Positions 1 to 9,156 of a DNA stretch of 64,000 bases are shown in pieces. How positions within the stretch are numbered: position 1 is the stretch's first letter; the number at the start of each line of letters is the position of its first letter. The notes beneath the pieces were generated by a model, which was not told the origin of the DNA, ran no database searches, and saw nothing but the letters and a program-made list of their open reading frames with translations. Made by a program: the position numbers and the translations under genes. Location of the stretch: positions 744,001-808,000 of the forward strand of contig NC_012483.1 in NCBI RefSeq assembly GCF_000022565.1. Reading direction: 5' to 3'. The DNA comes from Acidobacterium capsulatum ATCC 51196. Lineage in GTDB: Bacteria; Acidobacteriota; Terriglobia; Terriglobales; Acidobacteriaceae.

Positions 1-1
1 T

Positions 2-1336
2 CCCGTCCCGCCGCGAAAGAAAACCGACAAAGAAAACAGATTGCACCTCTCGAATTTTCCTGGGTTGGAAGAAGCGTTTGGCATCATGGTCAGCCCGGGA
101 GACTTTGTTCAGCGTACTGTCGATTACACGGTACTCGACGACGCCACCCGTACGGTGAACCAGCATGAAGCGGTACGCAAAGCGGTGGACCTCTATGTGG
201 GAGAAATTGAACGCTATGACAACAATGAAGAAAAGACGGTAGACGTTTGGATGTTCATTCTCCCCGAAATCATCTTCGAGCGTTGCAAGCCGCTATCGCG
301 GCGCACCGGCCTTGGCCTGACAAAAGGCGAATTCGCCAAGAGCCAGAAAGAAAGAATTGATCTTCCGTTGTTCAAGGATGTGATCGACCAGAGCGGCGAG
401 GACATCTTTGACGACGTGCCAGATTTTCACCGCCAGGTGAAAGCGCGTCTGCTCAAGCTAGGTCGCACTTCGCAACTCATCCGCGAAACGACGTTGGCAC
501 CCGACAAATTCCTAAATAACGCGGGCTATCCAAAGCGTGGGTTGCAGGATCCGGCGACAGTGGCGTGGAATCTGGCAACTGGACTTTACTACAAAACCCA
601 ACCCTTGCCGCCGTGGAAACTCGCGCATGTCAGGCCGGGCGTTTGTTACATCGGACTTGTTTTCAAGATGATTCCGAATGATCCAAAGGAACATGCCTGC
701 TGTGCGGCGCAGATGTTTCTTAATGAGAGCGACGCCGTTGTTTTCAGGGGCGCAAATGGCCCGTGGAAAACCGACGACTTTGAATTCCACCTTCAACCCA
801 AAGAGGCGCAAAGCCTGATTGCCAAAGTGCTCAAAACCTTCGAGGAGAAGCACGGTGTGCCACCAAAGGAATTTTTCATCCACGGGTGCACAACCTTCAA
901 CGAGGATGAATGGAAAGCCTTCAAAAAGGCCACGCCGAAGGGCACCAATCTTGTCGGCGTCCGCATCAAGGAAACCAAAGGGGAATCCAAGCTGTTCCGT
1001 GATGGTGATTATCCGGTAATGAGGGGAACGGCCATCATTCTTGATCACCGAAACGCCTTGCTGTGGACGAATGGATTTGTGCCACGGCTGGACACCTATA
1101 TTGGGCCTGAGACGCCAAACCCGCTTTTGATAACCGTTCTGCGTAGTACGGGTCGGCGACCTAACATTCGCACCGTTCTTGCTGACATCATGGGCCTTAC
1201 CAAGATCAACTACAACGCCTGCAACTACAATGACGGATTGCCCGTCACGATCCGCTTTGCGAGCAAGGTGGGCGATGTGCTGACGATGGGTTCGGCACGC
1301 GACGCAGACAAACAGCCCCTGAAGTTCTACGTCTAG
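2..1336 (+). CDS. short prokaryotic Argonaute (MID-PIWI), 5' end outside window
   Basis: The frame is open from the first bases of the window, so the protein is cut at its N-terminus; about 444 residues are visible and a TTG at 41 is not a convincing start. The protein reads as a MID domain followed by a PIWI domain. The MID pocket segment [14 protein letters not shown] resembles the QIIRESTL-type 5'-end guide-binding motif of short pAgos. The PIWI part contains [23 protein letters not shown] and [20 protein letters not shown], and ends in FYV, an Argonaute-like C-terminus. The first PIWI catalytic Asp (normally in a YIGID-type strand) is replaced by Val/Phe, so the protein should not cleave targets. 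In known short pAgo systems (SPARTA, SIR2-APAZ) such a protein pairs with an upstream TIR- or SIR2-APAZ effector and senses invader nucleic acid; that partner would lie left of base 1. The family call is firm; the system type is inference. Confidence 0.85.
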   Translation, partial: PVPPRKKTDKENRLHLSNFPGLEEAFGIMVSPGDFVQRTVDYTVLDDATRTVNQHEAVRKAVDLYVGEIERYDNNEEKTVDVWMFILPEIIFERCKPLSRRTGLGLTKGEFAKSQKERIDLPLFKDVIDQSGEDIFDDVPDFHRQVKARLLKLGRTSQLIRETTLAPDKFLNNAGYPKRGLQDPATVAWNLATGLYYKTQPLPPWKLAHVRPGVCYIGLVFKMIPNDPKEHACCAAQMFLNESDAVVFRGANGPWKTDDFEFHLQPKEAQSLIAKVLKTFEEKHGVPPKEFFIHGCTTFNEDEWKAFKKATPKGTNLVGVRIKETKGESKLFRDGDYPVMRGTAIILDHRNALLWTNGFVPRLDTYIGPETPNPLLITVLRSTGRRPNIRTVLADIMGLTKINYNACNYNDGLPVTIRFASKVGDVLTMGSARDADKQPLKFYV

Positions 1337-1420
1337 TATGTGATCGCGATCCGTGGCGGTGCTCCGCACCGGATGTACGTAGTCGCGGTAGGGATACGGC
1401 TTACGCCGTACCCCCCGCAC

Positions 1421-1454
1421 AGATCCGTACGGGCGGATTTCCCGCATACGGCTC
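1421..1454 (-). ncRNA. group II intron domain V catalytic hairpin
   Basis: On the minus strand these 34 bases begin GAGCCGTATGCGG and end CCCGTACGGATCT, the standard length and shape of domain V with the AGC catalytic triad and a GAAA-type loop region. It follows the maturase gene and precedes the domain VI hairpin. The ribozyme core therefore looks intact even though the maturase frame is broken. Confidence 0.85.
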
Positions 1455-1459
1455 TTACC

Positions 1460-2976
1460 TCAGGTGGTGACGCGCAGACGGCGCGAAGGATAAGGACGGC
1501 AGATATGGGCCGGAGGAAGCCATTTGCGGATGAGCCGTTTCATTCGTTCCCACTTGACGCGACCATGCTGGCTTCGCCTGCACAGAGCGCGATGCCAGAG
1601 GTTGCTCACGGTGTAACGAAAATGGGCCAGAGCATGCCGGTTGCCCGGCACTCCGAAGTATCGGATATGCCCGCCCACAACGGACTTCAACCACTTTCCG
1701 ACTTCCGGAACAGGGTCATGCATGCGCCGCCACAAGCCGATCTTCACCTCTTGCAGCTTGGCCTGCATGCGCTTGCGAATCGTCTGCCGAAGCACCATGA
1801 ACCTTCCCTTCTTTGTCTTCCCGCAGATATGCGTGAAGCCGAGGAAGTCGAAGGTCTCCGGCTTGCCCAGACCGGCGCGCTTTCGGTTCTTCGCCGCATG
1901 GCGTCCGAACTCGATCAGCCGCGTCTTCTCCGGGTGCAGCTCCAGTTGGAACTTCTCCATTCGTTCTTTCAGTTCCAACCAGAACCGTTCGGCCTCGTCT
2001 TTGTACTCGAACCCAACCACGATGTGTCCGCATAACGCACCACGATTACATCGCCGTGCGCACGCTTCTTACGCCATGCCTGAACCCAGAGATCGAAGAC
2101 GTAGTGGAGGTAGATATTCGCCAACAGGGGCGATGCACTTCCGCCCTGTGGCGAGCCTGCTTCCACGAAGGTTCGCTTGCCCTTTTCCAGCACGCCCGCG
2201 TTCAGCCATTTCTGGATGAGACGCACAACGCGCCGGTCCGCTATCCGATGCTGGAGGAACCGGACCAGCCATTCATGCGACAGCCTGTCGAAGAAGCTGC
2301 GCACGTCCAGGTCCAGCACCCAGTTCACACGTCGCTCATGGAGTCCACACCACAACGCATCCAGCGCTTTATGCTGGTGCCGCTTTGGACGGAACCCATA
2401 AGAGAAGCCGAGGAAGTCGGTTTCGTAGATTTGATTCAGTACCTCCACCGTCGCTCTCTGAACGAGCTTGTCTTCGAGCGCCGGGACGCCGAGCGGTCGC
2501 TGCCGCCCATCCGCCTTCGGGATGTACACCCTACGCACCGGCTTGGCCCGGTATGCCCCGCGCTTCAGTCTATGGGAGAGATTCTGGAGATTCTCCTCAA
2601 GAGCCTCGCCGTAGTGCCGCCATGTCTCCCCGTCCACACCCGCCGCAGCGTGCCTCTTCAACTGCAAGTAGGCGAACCGCAGGGTGTCGATCCGGTAGAC
2701 ATGATGCATCAGAGCAGTGAACCTTGCATCCTTGTTCGATTTTGCCGTTTGTCGTATCTGTTCCAACTCACTTGGCGCGCTGAGAGACCCCAGCGACGAA
2801 GACCTGTCGCCGGGGACCCCCTTGATCCGGCTCTGAGTCCGGGGCGCGTTTTGTTGGCCCAGATTCCCCTTGGTCAGACCCCTTCCCTCCATCTCCTCCG
2901 CCACCGATACTCTGGCTTTGTTCGGAGACTTCCCCGGTACTATGAGTCTGTCCGACTTCCCGTGTTCGTTCATCAT
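1460..2976 (-). pseudogene. ltrA: group II intron reverse transcriptase/maturase, frameshifted at YADD
   Basis: This reads as an intron-encoded reverse transcriptase and maturase in two frames. The first part (2976 to about 2025) has RT blocks including PKADGRQRPLGVPALEDKLV, LDLDVRSFFDRLSHEWL and the AGSPQGG motif. It then reads VVRYADT and falls out of frame. The second part continues as a normal RT end (VGFEYKDEAERFWLELKER) and a maturase X domain with GGHIRYFGVPGN. One missing base near 2022-2027 converts GACGAC (Asp-Asp) into GACAC, exactly inside the YADD catalytic motif. No HNH endonuclease domain follows. Unless the base loss is a sequencing error, the intron cannot move by its own enzyme. 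Confidence 0.88.
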
Positions 2977-3390
2977 CGGCTCCTGTCCTTAGACTTCCCG
3001 ATGCGTCCCGAGAACGCTGGCCGCTCTCAGGTGAACCCGGGATCTCTCAATTTCCGTGCAAAGTGTGTCCCTACATGCCAGGGTCATAGACCGCGCAGGA
3101 CTCCTGCCAAGCTCGCCATACTGCTTGTCAGGATGTTGCCTTCCGCGTTGTGTCAAGGCGTCGGCGTCCTGAAGTTAGGGATATTTCGCGGCTCAATAGC
3201 CTGGCCTGTAGTTCCTCCTGTCTACGCTTCGTACATGGCCTTACGGCCACATCCGCAAGACTCGGAGCCGGTGTGGCTGGCTAGGCCCTCACCGTACGAC
3301 TCTTGCATTCGCTACACCTTGCCGGTTCCGTGCTTGCGCACGGGATTGACGCTACGACACGTCACCCCCAAAATGGGTTGCGATTGGTAA

Positions 3391-3560
3391 ACGTGACGTG
3401 TGTCCGGTTATCCAGCGTTAACGTACTTTGAATCAATGGTTTGATAAACCATCCGTCCGGCGGGGGGTCCAGCGTTTACGTACGTAAACGCGCAGAGTGC
3501 TCCGAAGAGCGCGGCGCGTAAACGCACTGATAATCAAGGATTTTCATACATCGGAGCTTG
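3391..3560. repeat. palindrome cluster upstream of mobilization genes, candidate oriT
   Basis: This non-coding stretch carries a perfect 20-bp palindrome GCGTTTACGTACGTAAACGC at 3472-3491, a near copy of its left part (TCCAGCGTTAACGTAC at 3411-3426, compare TCCAGCGTTTACGTAC from 3468), a further half copy CGCGTAAACGCA at 3515-3526, and a 7-bp inverted repeat ATGGTTT-GAT-AAACCAT at 3436-3452. It lies directly before the MobC-like and coupling-protein genes, where a relaxase origin of transfer or autoregulatory operator is usually found. The repeats are seen; the oriT role is inferred from position only and no nic site was recognised. Confidence 0.45.
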
Positions 3561-3607
3561 ACGGGAAAAATTGCTAAGTGCAAGCTGGTTGCGAGGCGGG
3601 TTCCCCC

Positions 3608-4033
3608 ATGAACACTCCCCGCATCCCGAATCCATTGCCGTCTCCAGACTCACCGAAGGGTGAAGCGCGACCGGTTCTTCGTGCCAAAACCATCGCAACC
3701 AGGGTCACGCTGGAAGAACTGGTGGAGGTGGAAACCGCCGCCGAAAGTGCAGGAAAAACCGTGGCCGAATGGCTGCGCGAGCTGGCCCTAAAAGCCGCGC
3801 GGGAGCGTCCGGCAGACCCTGCCGAGTTCCTGCTGGCCGAGGTCGCGGCGCTGCGATACATGCTCCTGAATCTCTTTCATGCGACGGCTCAGGCGAACGC
3901 CGAGGGCAAGTATTTGCTGCCCGATTCGGTGGTCAGAATTCGAGACCAGGCCAATGCGCGGAAGCTGGCGGATGCCCGGAAATTGCTGGCGGAATTTCTG
4001 TCCCAGGAGGGGCCGGACGGGGACAAGCAGTGA
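3608..4033 (+). CDS. MobC-like mobilization accessory protein (ribbon-helix-helix type)
   Basis: A 141-residue protein if the ATG at 3608 is used; a GTG at 3578 would add ten residues. The core RVTLEELVEVETAAESAGKTVAEWLRELAL has the pattern of ribbon-helix-helix relaxosome accessory proteins (a short strand, then two helices with small residues at the turn), followed by a helical tail rich in Ala, Lys and Arg. Such proteins bind oriT and help the relaxase. It overlaps the next gene by five bases, and that gene is a conjugative coupling protein, which supports a transfer role. No database check was possible, so the family name is an inference from pattern and context. Confidence 0.55.
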   Translation: MNTPRIPNPLPSPDSPKGEARPVLRAKTIATRVTLEELVEVETAAESAGKTVAEWLRELALKAARERPADPAEFLLAEVAALRYMLLNLFHATAQANAEGKYLLPDSVVRIRDQANARKLADARKLLAEFLSQEGPDGDKQ

Positions 4034-6011
4034 GCCGTCCTCTTCATTTTCCCAGCCGGGGCAGATGGCTCTTGTGGCTGATTTTGCTCTTCGTTCTGGG
4101 GCCATTTGTGGTGATCGTACCGGCCATGCTCTGGCTCGGCTGGACGATGAACCCAGTCCAGAATTTCTACCTCGGAACCTACGCTGCCAGTTCCACGTTG
4201 AGCATCTATCCCGGTGCCCTGACTACCGTGCGCTACGCCGAAAAGACGGCTCCGGGCAGAAAGCCAGAGCCACTGTTACCGGAAGATGCGGTGAAAGGGG
4301 CGAGTGGCAGTCAGGGTCTCGCACTGAGTCCAAAAGCCCTTGCCGAAGGTTGGCGCGGTGTCATTATTACGCCGCCCGAGAAGGTTCGTGCGAAGGCGTT
4401 GCGAGCATATCTGGCGTCCACGATTTATGACAACGACAGCGCATGGCTGATCTTTCTTCGACCTATCCTCTACCTGACGCTGGCAGTCTTGTTTTTGTAT
4501 GCCCTGTGGCTCTTCTTTGGTCATAGACTTCGCACCAGTTGGAAGCATGAGCAGCGGCATGGGCGACGCACCAAAGGCCCAGAGTTGGCCTCGGCTTTCG
4601 GGGGGCGCAGCGCGAAGACGAACGGCATTCGCTTCCGCCTACGCTTCGAGAATTCGCGTTTGCAGTGGTTGCCGTTTGGTCCAAGCTACCGGATTCCGAA
4701 GCGTCTTGAGGCCAGCCACATTCTGATGATGGGCGACACCGGTTCAGGCAAATCGAACGCCATCCGGCAGCTACTTCGTCAGGTGCGGAAGCGCGGAGAG
4801 ACCGCCATCGTTTATGACCCGGCAATGGACTTTGTGAGCGAGTTCTACTCGCCCGCACGGGGCGATCTGATTCTCAATCCGCTGGACCAGCGTTGTCCTT
4901 ATTGGAGTCTGGGCGAGGAGATCGACCGAGACGAAACAGCGACGACCATCGCCGCTGCGTTCCTGCCGGAAAAGGAGTACGAGAAGGAGTTTTTCACCGA
5001 TGGGCCGCGCCGGATACTGGCCCACTTGCTCAAGCAGCAGCCACAGCCCCGGGACATTCTGAAGATGATGGCCGATCCATCATGGATGGAGGCAAAGGTG
5101 AAAGGAACGCCGCTTGCAGCGCTGCTCGATGCGGGAGCACCGGCGCAGCGGGCGGGTGTGCTGGCGAGCTTAAACATGGTGGCCGACAGCTTTGAACTAT
5201 TGCCAGAGTGGGAGCACACGAGGCCAACCTTTGCGACAGCGAAGTGGTACACGACGCGTAAGCGTTGGGTGTTTCTGACTTCCACTCCCGCCTATCGTGC
5301 GAAGATTCTGCCGTTGCATTCCGTGTGGCTCGATTTATTCATCCTCCGCATGATGGGCTACTGCGAAGACCTCATGGCAAAGCCTGTATGGTTTGTTCTG
5401 GACGAGCTGGCAAGCCTTAATAAACTGCCGCAGCTTCACACAGCCGTTACGGAAAACCGCAAATACGGCAATCCGGTTTGTTGGGTTTTCAGGGACGCAG
5501 CCAGCTTGAAAAACGCTATGGGAAAGACGCCGAGGCCATGCTTTCGCAGCCCGCAACCAAGCTGTTTTTCAAAACCACGGAGCCACGCGCCGCGAAGTGG
5601 ATTTCCGACACCATCGGGGAAATTGAAGTGGAACGATTGAAGGAATCGCGCAGCATGGGGCTGCTAGGAAGTAGGAAATCCTATGCGATGGAGATTGCGA
5701 CCAAGCCGCTTGTGATGGCTTCGGAAATCTCCGGCCTGGAGCCGTTGCACGGCTTCATCAAGCAGGAAAACAAAGCTGTTCCGGTTCACTTTCGGTTCGC
5801 AAGGAAACACGGCGGACAGCCGGAGTTTATTGAACGCAAGCTGACGGAGATTGCGCCCAGGTCGTCACCGCCGAAGACCACAGCTCGCGCAGAGCAACCC
5901 AGGACGCCAGCAGCAGCGCAGGCCACGCTCCCACTTTTCGATGTGTCCGCAGGCCAACCGGACAAAGCGAAAGAGGCGTTTGTGTGGGATGAATCCAAAG
6001 AGCGTGAATGA
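4029..6011 (+). pseudogene. type IV coupling protein (TraD/TrwB/VirD4-like), frameshifted
   Basis: The gene appears to start at GTG 4029, overlapping the MobC-like gene. It encodes two N-terminal membrane segments (about residues 12-35 and 137-157), then a cytoplasmic ATPase with Walker A GDTGSGKSN (about residue 235) and a Walker B-like WFVLDELASL. These are hallmarks of TraD/TrwB-type DNA pumps that link a relaxosome to a type IV secretion channel. At about 5475-5485 the frame shifts: NPVCWVFRD in one frame should continue as LGFQGRSQLEKRYG in another, consistent with loss of one base. The distal part (to 6011) is otherwise coding and matches the expected C-terminus. The product is probably truncated at about 500 residues unless the shift is a sequencing error. 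Confidence 0.82.
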
Positions 6012-6095
6012 AGATAAGCCCATTTCCACCTACTCATTGCCATGTAGCTAAGCTGGGTCACTGAGTGCGTTGACATAAAATGATCGATCCAAGCG

Positions 6096-7631
6096 CTACA
6101 CCCTTTGGAGGCCAGATTTCTCGTCCGACCCTGAGTTACCTCCTAACGCCAGACTGCGTGATCGCCAACAATTGCGCCCAGATCGCTTTGCATCGTATAG
6201 AGCCGCATCGGCAGTATGGAGCAACAACGCGGGGGTCGGTTCCATGAATGTGAGGCACGTGGCGATGCCCATACTAATTGTGGCAAAGCCTGTCGTAGTC
6301 GCGCTGTTTTCAATACGAAGTTGACGGACGCCATGACACATTCTCTCCGCAACAATCTCTGCTGCACCAGCATCGGTGCTTGGCAGAATCGCCGCGAACT
6401 CGTCCCCTCCGTAGCGCCCGATTATATCAATGCTGCGATGCAGTGATGCGCGCAATGCTTCTGCTATGGCAATTAGGTACTCGTCCCCGGCCTGATGACC
6501 ATGCCGGTCATTGGCTTGTTTAAAAAAATCCACATCAATGAGGATGAACGAAAGCGGGGAGCCTGAACGTATGCAGTGTTCCCATTCGGAGCAGAGGGCT
6601 TTCTCCAGCGCCCGCCTGTTTACTACGCCAGTCAGGCCATCGGTATAGGAGAGATGCTCGAGCTCCGCACGCGCACCTTCAAGGTCTCGATGCAATGCCT
6701 CAAAGCTCCGGTGATAAAAGGTGGCTCGAACGACGAAGAGAACGAATGCCGTAATAATAGCTGTGCGTCCAAGACTCTGATATCGGGTCTCGACTATGAT
6801 GCCGAGCGTCAATAACACCGCAGAAGGAAGAGCTGGACTTGCGATATTGACCAGGTCAGCCATGAGTCCTTTCCTTTGTGTCGGCAGTTCACCAATCGTC
6901 TCTTCTGGAGATTGCAGAATCAGCAGAATGCTAACAAACCCTGCCAGTAGGACCGGTATCCCGGTTAATGTCTCCTTCGGGTTGCGCAACAAGAGCACGT
7001 TGTGAAGATATGATCCTGCCGTTCCCAGCGTGATTACAAAAAAGATCAGACGAAAAAAGTGCATCTCGTCTTTATTTACGGCCGCAAAAAGATGCAGAAG
7101 TGCTCCCGCGATCGTAATGAGATCGGCGACAAGGAAAAGGTGAAATAGTGCTATGCCGGTAATCCCGATTGGAGTGTCATGCGTAAACGGACGAGCCTGA
7201 AAGAGGATTGCATAGCCTACATACATGGCCATGATTACCTGTCCAAGATCAATCCAGAAGAACTGGTGAAAGTAGCGGCGGCCCGCAGGCAACGATATCA
7301 ACAGAAATAACGGAATGTACGTGCAAAAAATAAAAAACGAGGTAAAAGTAATGAAAACCGCTGATCTCACTAGTAGTGCCACAATCGCCACCACAAGATT
7401 CGCACCGGTCGCAGCGGCCAGGAGAGCCCAATGTGTCTTGAGGTGCGAAGAACTACGCACGCGTGTGAAAGCAATCCAGGACTCAACGGCCGCGTCTGCC
7501 AGGTAAGCAAGAGTGAATAGTCCGCTTGCAAGTGGCATATTGCCGCGCAGCGCCACAACGGATATACATCCAAAAAGCAGTGTTAATACTGCAAAATAGG
7601 TGATCCCTCGACTTTTGATCATTCTCGACAA
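6096..7631 (-). CDS. membrane-bound diguanylate cyclase (GGDEF)
   Basis: A 511-residue protein with a hydrophobic N-terminal half (several membrane helices up to about residue 310), a short coiled linker, and a C-terminal GGDEF domain. The active site reads RYGGDEF and the product-inhibition I-site RSID lies five residues upstream, so it should be an active, feedback-controlled cyclase making c-di-GMP from two GTP. The membrane part is not a recognised sensor domain here; it resembles multi-pass sensor modules. It is transcribed against its neighbours, between the coupling protein and an insertion sequence, so it may be cargo of the mobile region. The function call is firm; the signal sensed is unknown. 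Confidence 0.9.
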   Translation of the reverse strand: MSRMIKSRGITYFAVLTLLFGCISVVALRGNMPLASGLFTLAYLADAAVESWIAFTRVRSSSHLKTHWALLAAATGANLVVAIVALLVRSAVFITFTSFFIFCTYIPLFLLISLPAGRRYFHQFFWIDLGQVIMAMYVGYAILFQARPFTHDTPIGITGIALFHLFLVADLITIAGALLHLFAAVNKDEMHFFRLIFFVITLGTAGSYLHNVLLLRNPKETLTGIPVLLAGFVSILLILQSPEETIGELPTQRKGLMADLVNIASPALPSAVLLTLGIIVETRYQSLGRTAIITAFVLFVVRATFYHRSFEALHRDLEGARAELEHLSYTDGLTGVVNRRALEKALCSEWEHCIRSGSPLSFILIDVDFFKQANDRHGHQAGDEYLIAIAEALRASLHRSIDIIGRYGGDEFAAILPSTDAGAAEIVAERMCHGVRQLRIENSATTTGFATISMGIATCLTFMEPTPALLLHTADAALYDAKRSGRNCWRSRSLALGGNSGSDEKSGLQRV

Positions 7632-7801
7632 TATCGGCTCTCGCGGCGTAATTGGAAATCACGGTGCGCAGGACAGTCAATCAGATAAAGCGTTGGCTAG
7701 TTTTACGCAGCCAGACGAGATTCAACTTGTCTATTTGTACTGGAGGAGTTGAGAAGTATGGATACTCCACAAGTTTATTGAAGACGCCGCGTGTTGGAGG
7801 G

Positions 7802-7819
7802 CTAGAATCAGTCTCATAA
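7802..7819 (+). repeat. IS left terminal inverted repeat with possible CTAG target duplication
   Basis: CTAGAATCAGTCTCATAA; 15 of 18 positions match the inverted copy at 8650-8667. The first four bases may be target sequence rather than element. Confidence 0.65.
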
Positions 7820-8663
7820 TTCCCTTGGGTTGAGATTTGTTGCATTCTGGAATTGCTCTGATGTCTCCGCGCGGCTTGGATGGCAGGACGCTGGGAGTTA
7901 ACCGAAGAACAGTGGTTGTTGGTAGAGCCGGTGTTGCGGCCTGCTTCGGCAGGTGTGCGGCGGGGCCGTCCCTGGCACGACACGCGGGCCGTGCTGAATG
8001 GTGTGTTGTGGGTCTTGGGAACCGGGGCGCAGTGGCGTGAGTTGCCGGAGAAGTATCCGCCATACCAAACCTGCCACCGCCGTTTCCAGCAGTGGATCCG
8101 CGATGGCAAGCTGGTGGAAGCGCTGAGGCTGCTGGCGCGATTGCTGCACGAGCAGGGCAAGCTCAACCTGGAGGAAGCGTTCGTGGATGCAACCTTCGCG
8201 AGCGCCAAAAAAGGGGCTTCGCCATCGGCCCGACCCGCCGCGGGAAGGGCACGAAGATCGTCGCTATCGCCGCTGATAACAGTCTTCCACTCGCCGTTAC
8301 TGTGGAAAGCGCTTCGCCGGCAGAGTGCCATCTCGTCGAAGATGCCCTTGCCGCCAGCTTCCTCGACGAACTTCCCGCCAGGTTGATCGGCGACAAGGCC
8401 TATGACTCGGACGGACTGGACAGAAAACTGGCCGAAGACTATGGAATCGAAATGATTGCACCGAACCGTCGCAACCGCTCCAAAACACAGGATGGCCGCC
8501 CCTTGCGCCGCTACAGGAAGCGATGGAAGGTCGAAAGGCTCTTCGCATGGATGCACAACTTCCGAAGGCTCGTAAACCGATGGGAGTACCACATCGAAAA
8601 TTACCTCGGAATGGCTCAACTCGCATGCCTCCACATGATGCTCAGATATTTATGAGACCGCTT
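7806..8663 (+). mobile_element. IS5-family insertion sequence (IS427-type), about 0.86 kb
   Basis: A two-frame DDE transposase is enclosed by imperfect inverted ends. The left end CTAGAATCAGTCTCATAA (7802-7819) matches the reverse complement of the right end (8650-8667) except for three bases. Both outer edges carry CTAG, which may be the target duplication; the exact element ends are therefore placed just inside it. Size, frameshift and gene layout fit the IS427 subgroup. The copy sits between the coupling-protein side and the relaxase remnant, 9 bp before the relaxase start codon. Confidence 0.8.
7880..8655 (+). CDS. IS5-family transposase made by programmed frameshift
   Basis: The first frame starts at ATG 7880 (MAGRWELTEEQWLLVEPVL) with the N-terminal domain typical of IS427 transposases and reaches the first catalytic Asp in VDATF. 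The second frame continues from about 8216 (GFAIGPTRRGKGTKIVAI) with the second Asp in IGDKAYDSD and the Glu in the KRWKVERLFAWMHNF block, ending at 8655. The switch falls at A6G4 (8207-8216), a classic slippery run, so the two frames are expected to be joined by ribosomal slippage into one enzyme of about 258 residues. All three DDE residues are present, so the element may still be active. Confidence 0.85.
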
Positions 8664-8667
8664 CTAG
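8650..8667 (-). repeat. IS right terminal inverted repeat with possible CTAG target duplication
   Basis: Inverted partner of 7802-7819 (reads CTAGAAGCGGTCTCATAA on the minus strand). The transposase stop codon TGA at 8653-8655 lies inside it, as is common in compact insertion sequences. Confidence 0.65.
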
Positions 8668-8676
8668 AATCTCTCT

Positions 8677-9114
8677 ATGTTGACGATCTCCAAGCCGCTG
8701 TCAGCTTCGCAGGTACGGGCGTACTATCAGCGGGAATTTGCGTCGGAGCGGCAGAACTATTGGAGCCGCGACCAGCAGGGGCATAGTGAATGGCAAGGCA
8801 AGCTGGCGGAGCAGTGGGGCTTGGAAGGTGCGGTTGGCAATGAGCACTTTGCGCGGCTGACCGAAGGGCAGCATCCGCACACGGAAGCGCAGCTTGTTCG
8901 CCATCAGGTTTCTAAAACCTATGAAGGAAAATTCGGCAAGGAAGTGACCAGCGTAGAACACCGCGCCGGTTGGGATGCTACGTTCTCCGCGCCAAAGTCT
9001 GTTTCTCTCACGGCCCTTGTGGGCGGCGATGAGCGCGTAAGAGAGGCGCATCGGGAGAGTGTGCGCGTTGCGCTCAGTGAGTTGCATGGCTCAGGCATGG
9101 AGCATAGCCTCTAA
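8677..9114 (+). pseudogene. MobF/TrwC-type relaxase, N-terminal fragment only
   Basis: The start MLTISKPLSASQVRAYYQRE has the TrwC/TraI N-terminal pattern with the nucleophilic tyrosine region, and WDATFSAPKSVSLTALVGGD is the family's conserved 'F-APKSVS' block. A full relaxase-helicase of this family is usually around 1000 residues with a His triad and helicase domains; here a stop comes after 145 residues at 9114, and after about 9080 the sequence no longer resembles the family. The His triad and helicase are therefore missing. With the frameshifted coupling protein this indicates a dead transfer module. An IS ends 9 bp upstream and may have removed its promoter. Confidence 0.8.
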
Positions 9115-9156
9115 CTCAACCTGTTCCGCAGCATCCGACTAATCCATTCGAACGGT

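Larger units (their letters stand above)
1382..3341 (-). mobile_element. group II intron (about 1.96 kb)
   Basis: The minus strand shows an intron-like 5' end GTGCG at 3341-3337, a structured leader, a maturase reading frame in the domain IV position, a canonical domain V at 1454-1421, and a domain VI-like hairpin (TACGGC-GTAA-GCCGTA, about 1399-1414) ending near GCGAC at about 1382. The size fits a bacterial group II intron. The 3' end lies about 45 bp past the Argonaute stop codon, in antisense orientation, so the insertion did not break that gene. Exact ends are estimated from consensus, not from an empty site. A short hairpin at 1349-1374 lies just outside the 3' end. Confidence 0.85.

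Noticed and set aside
1340-3390. Plus-strand frames across the intron region
   Set aside because: They run opposite the reverse transcriptase and have no domain features.
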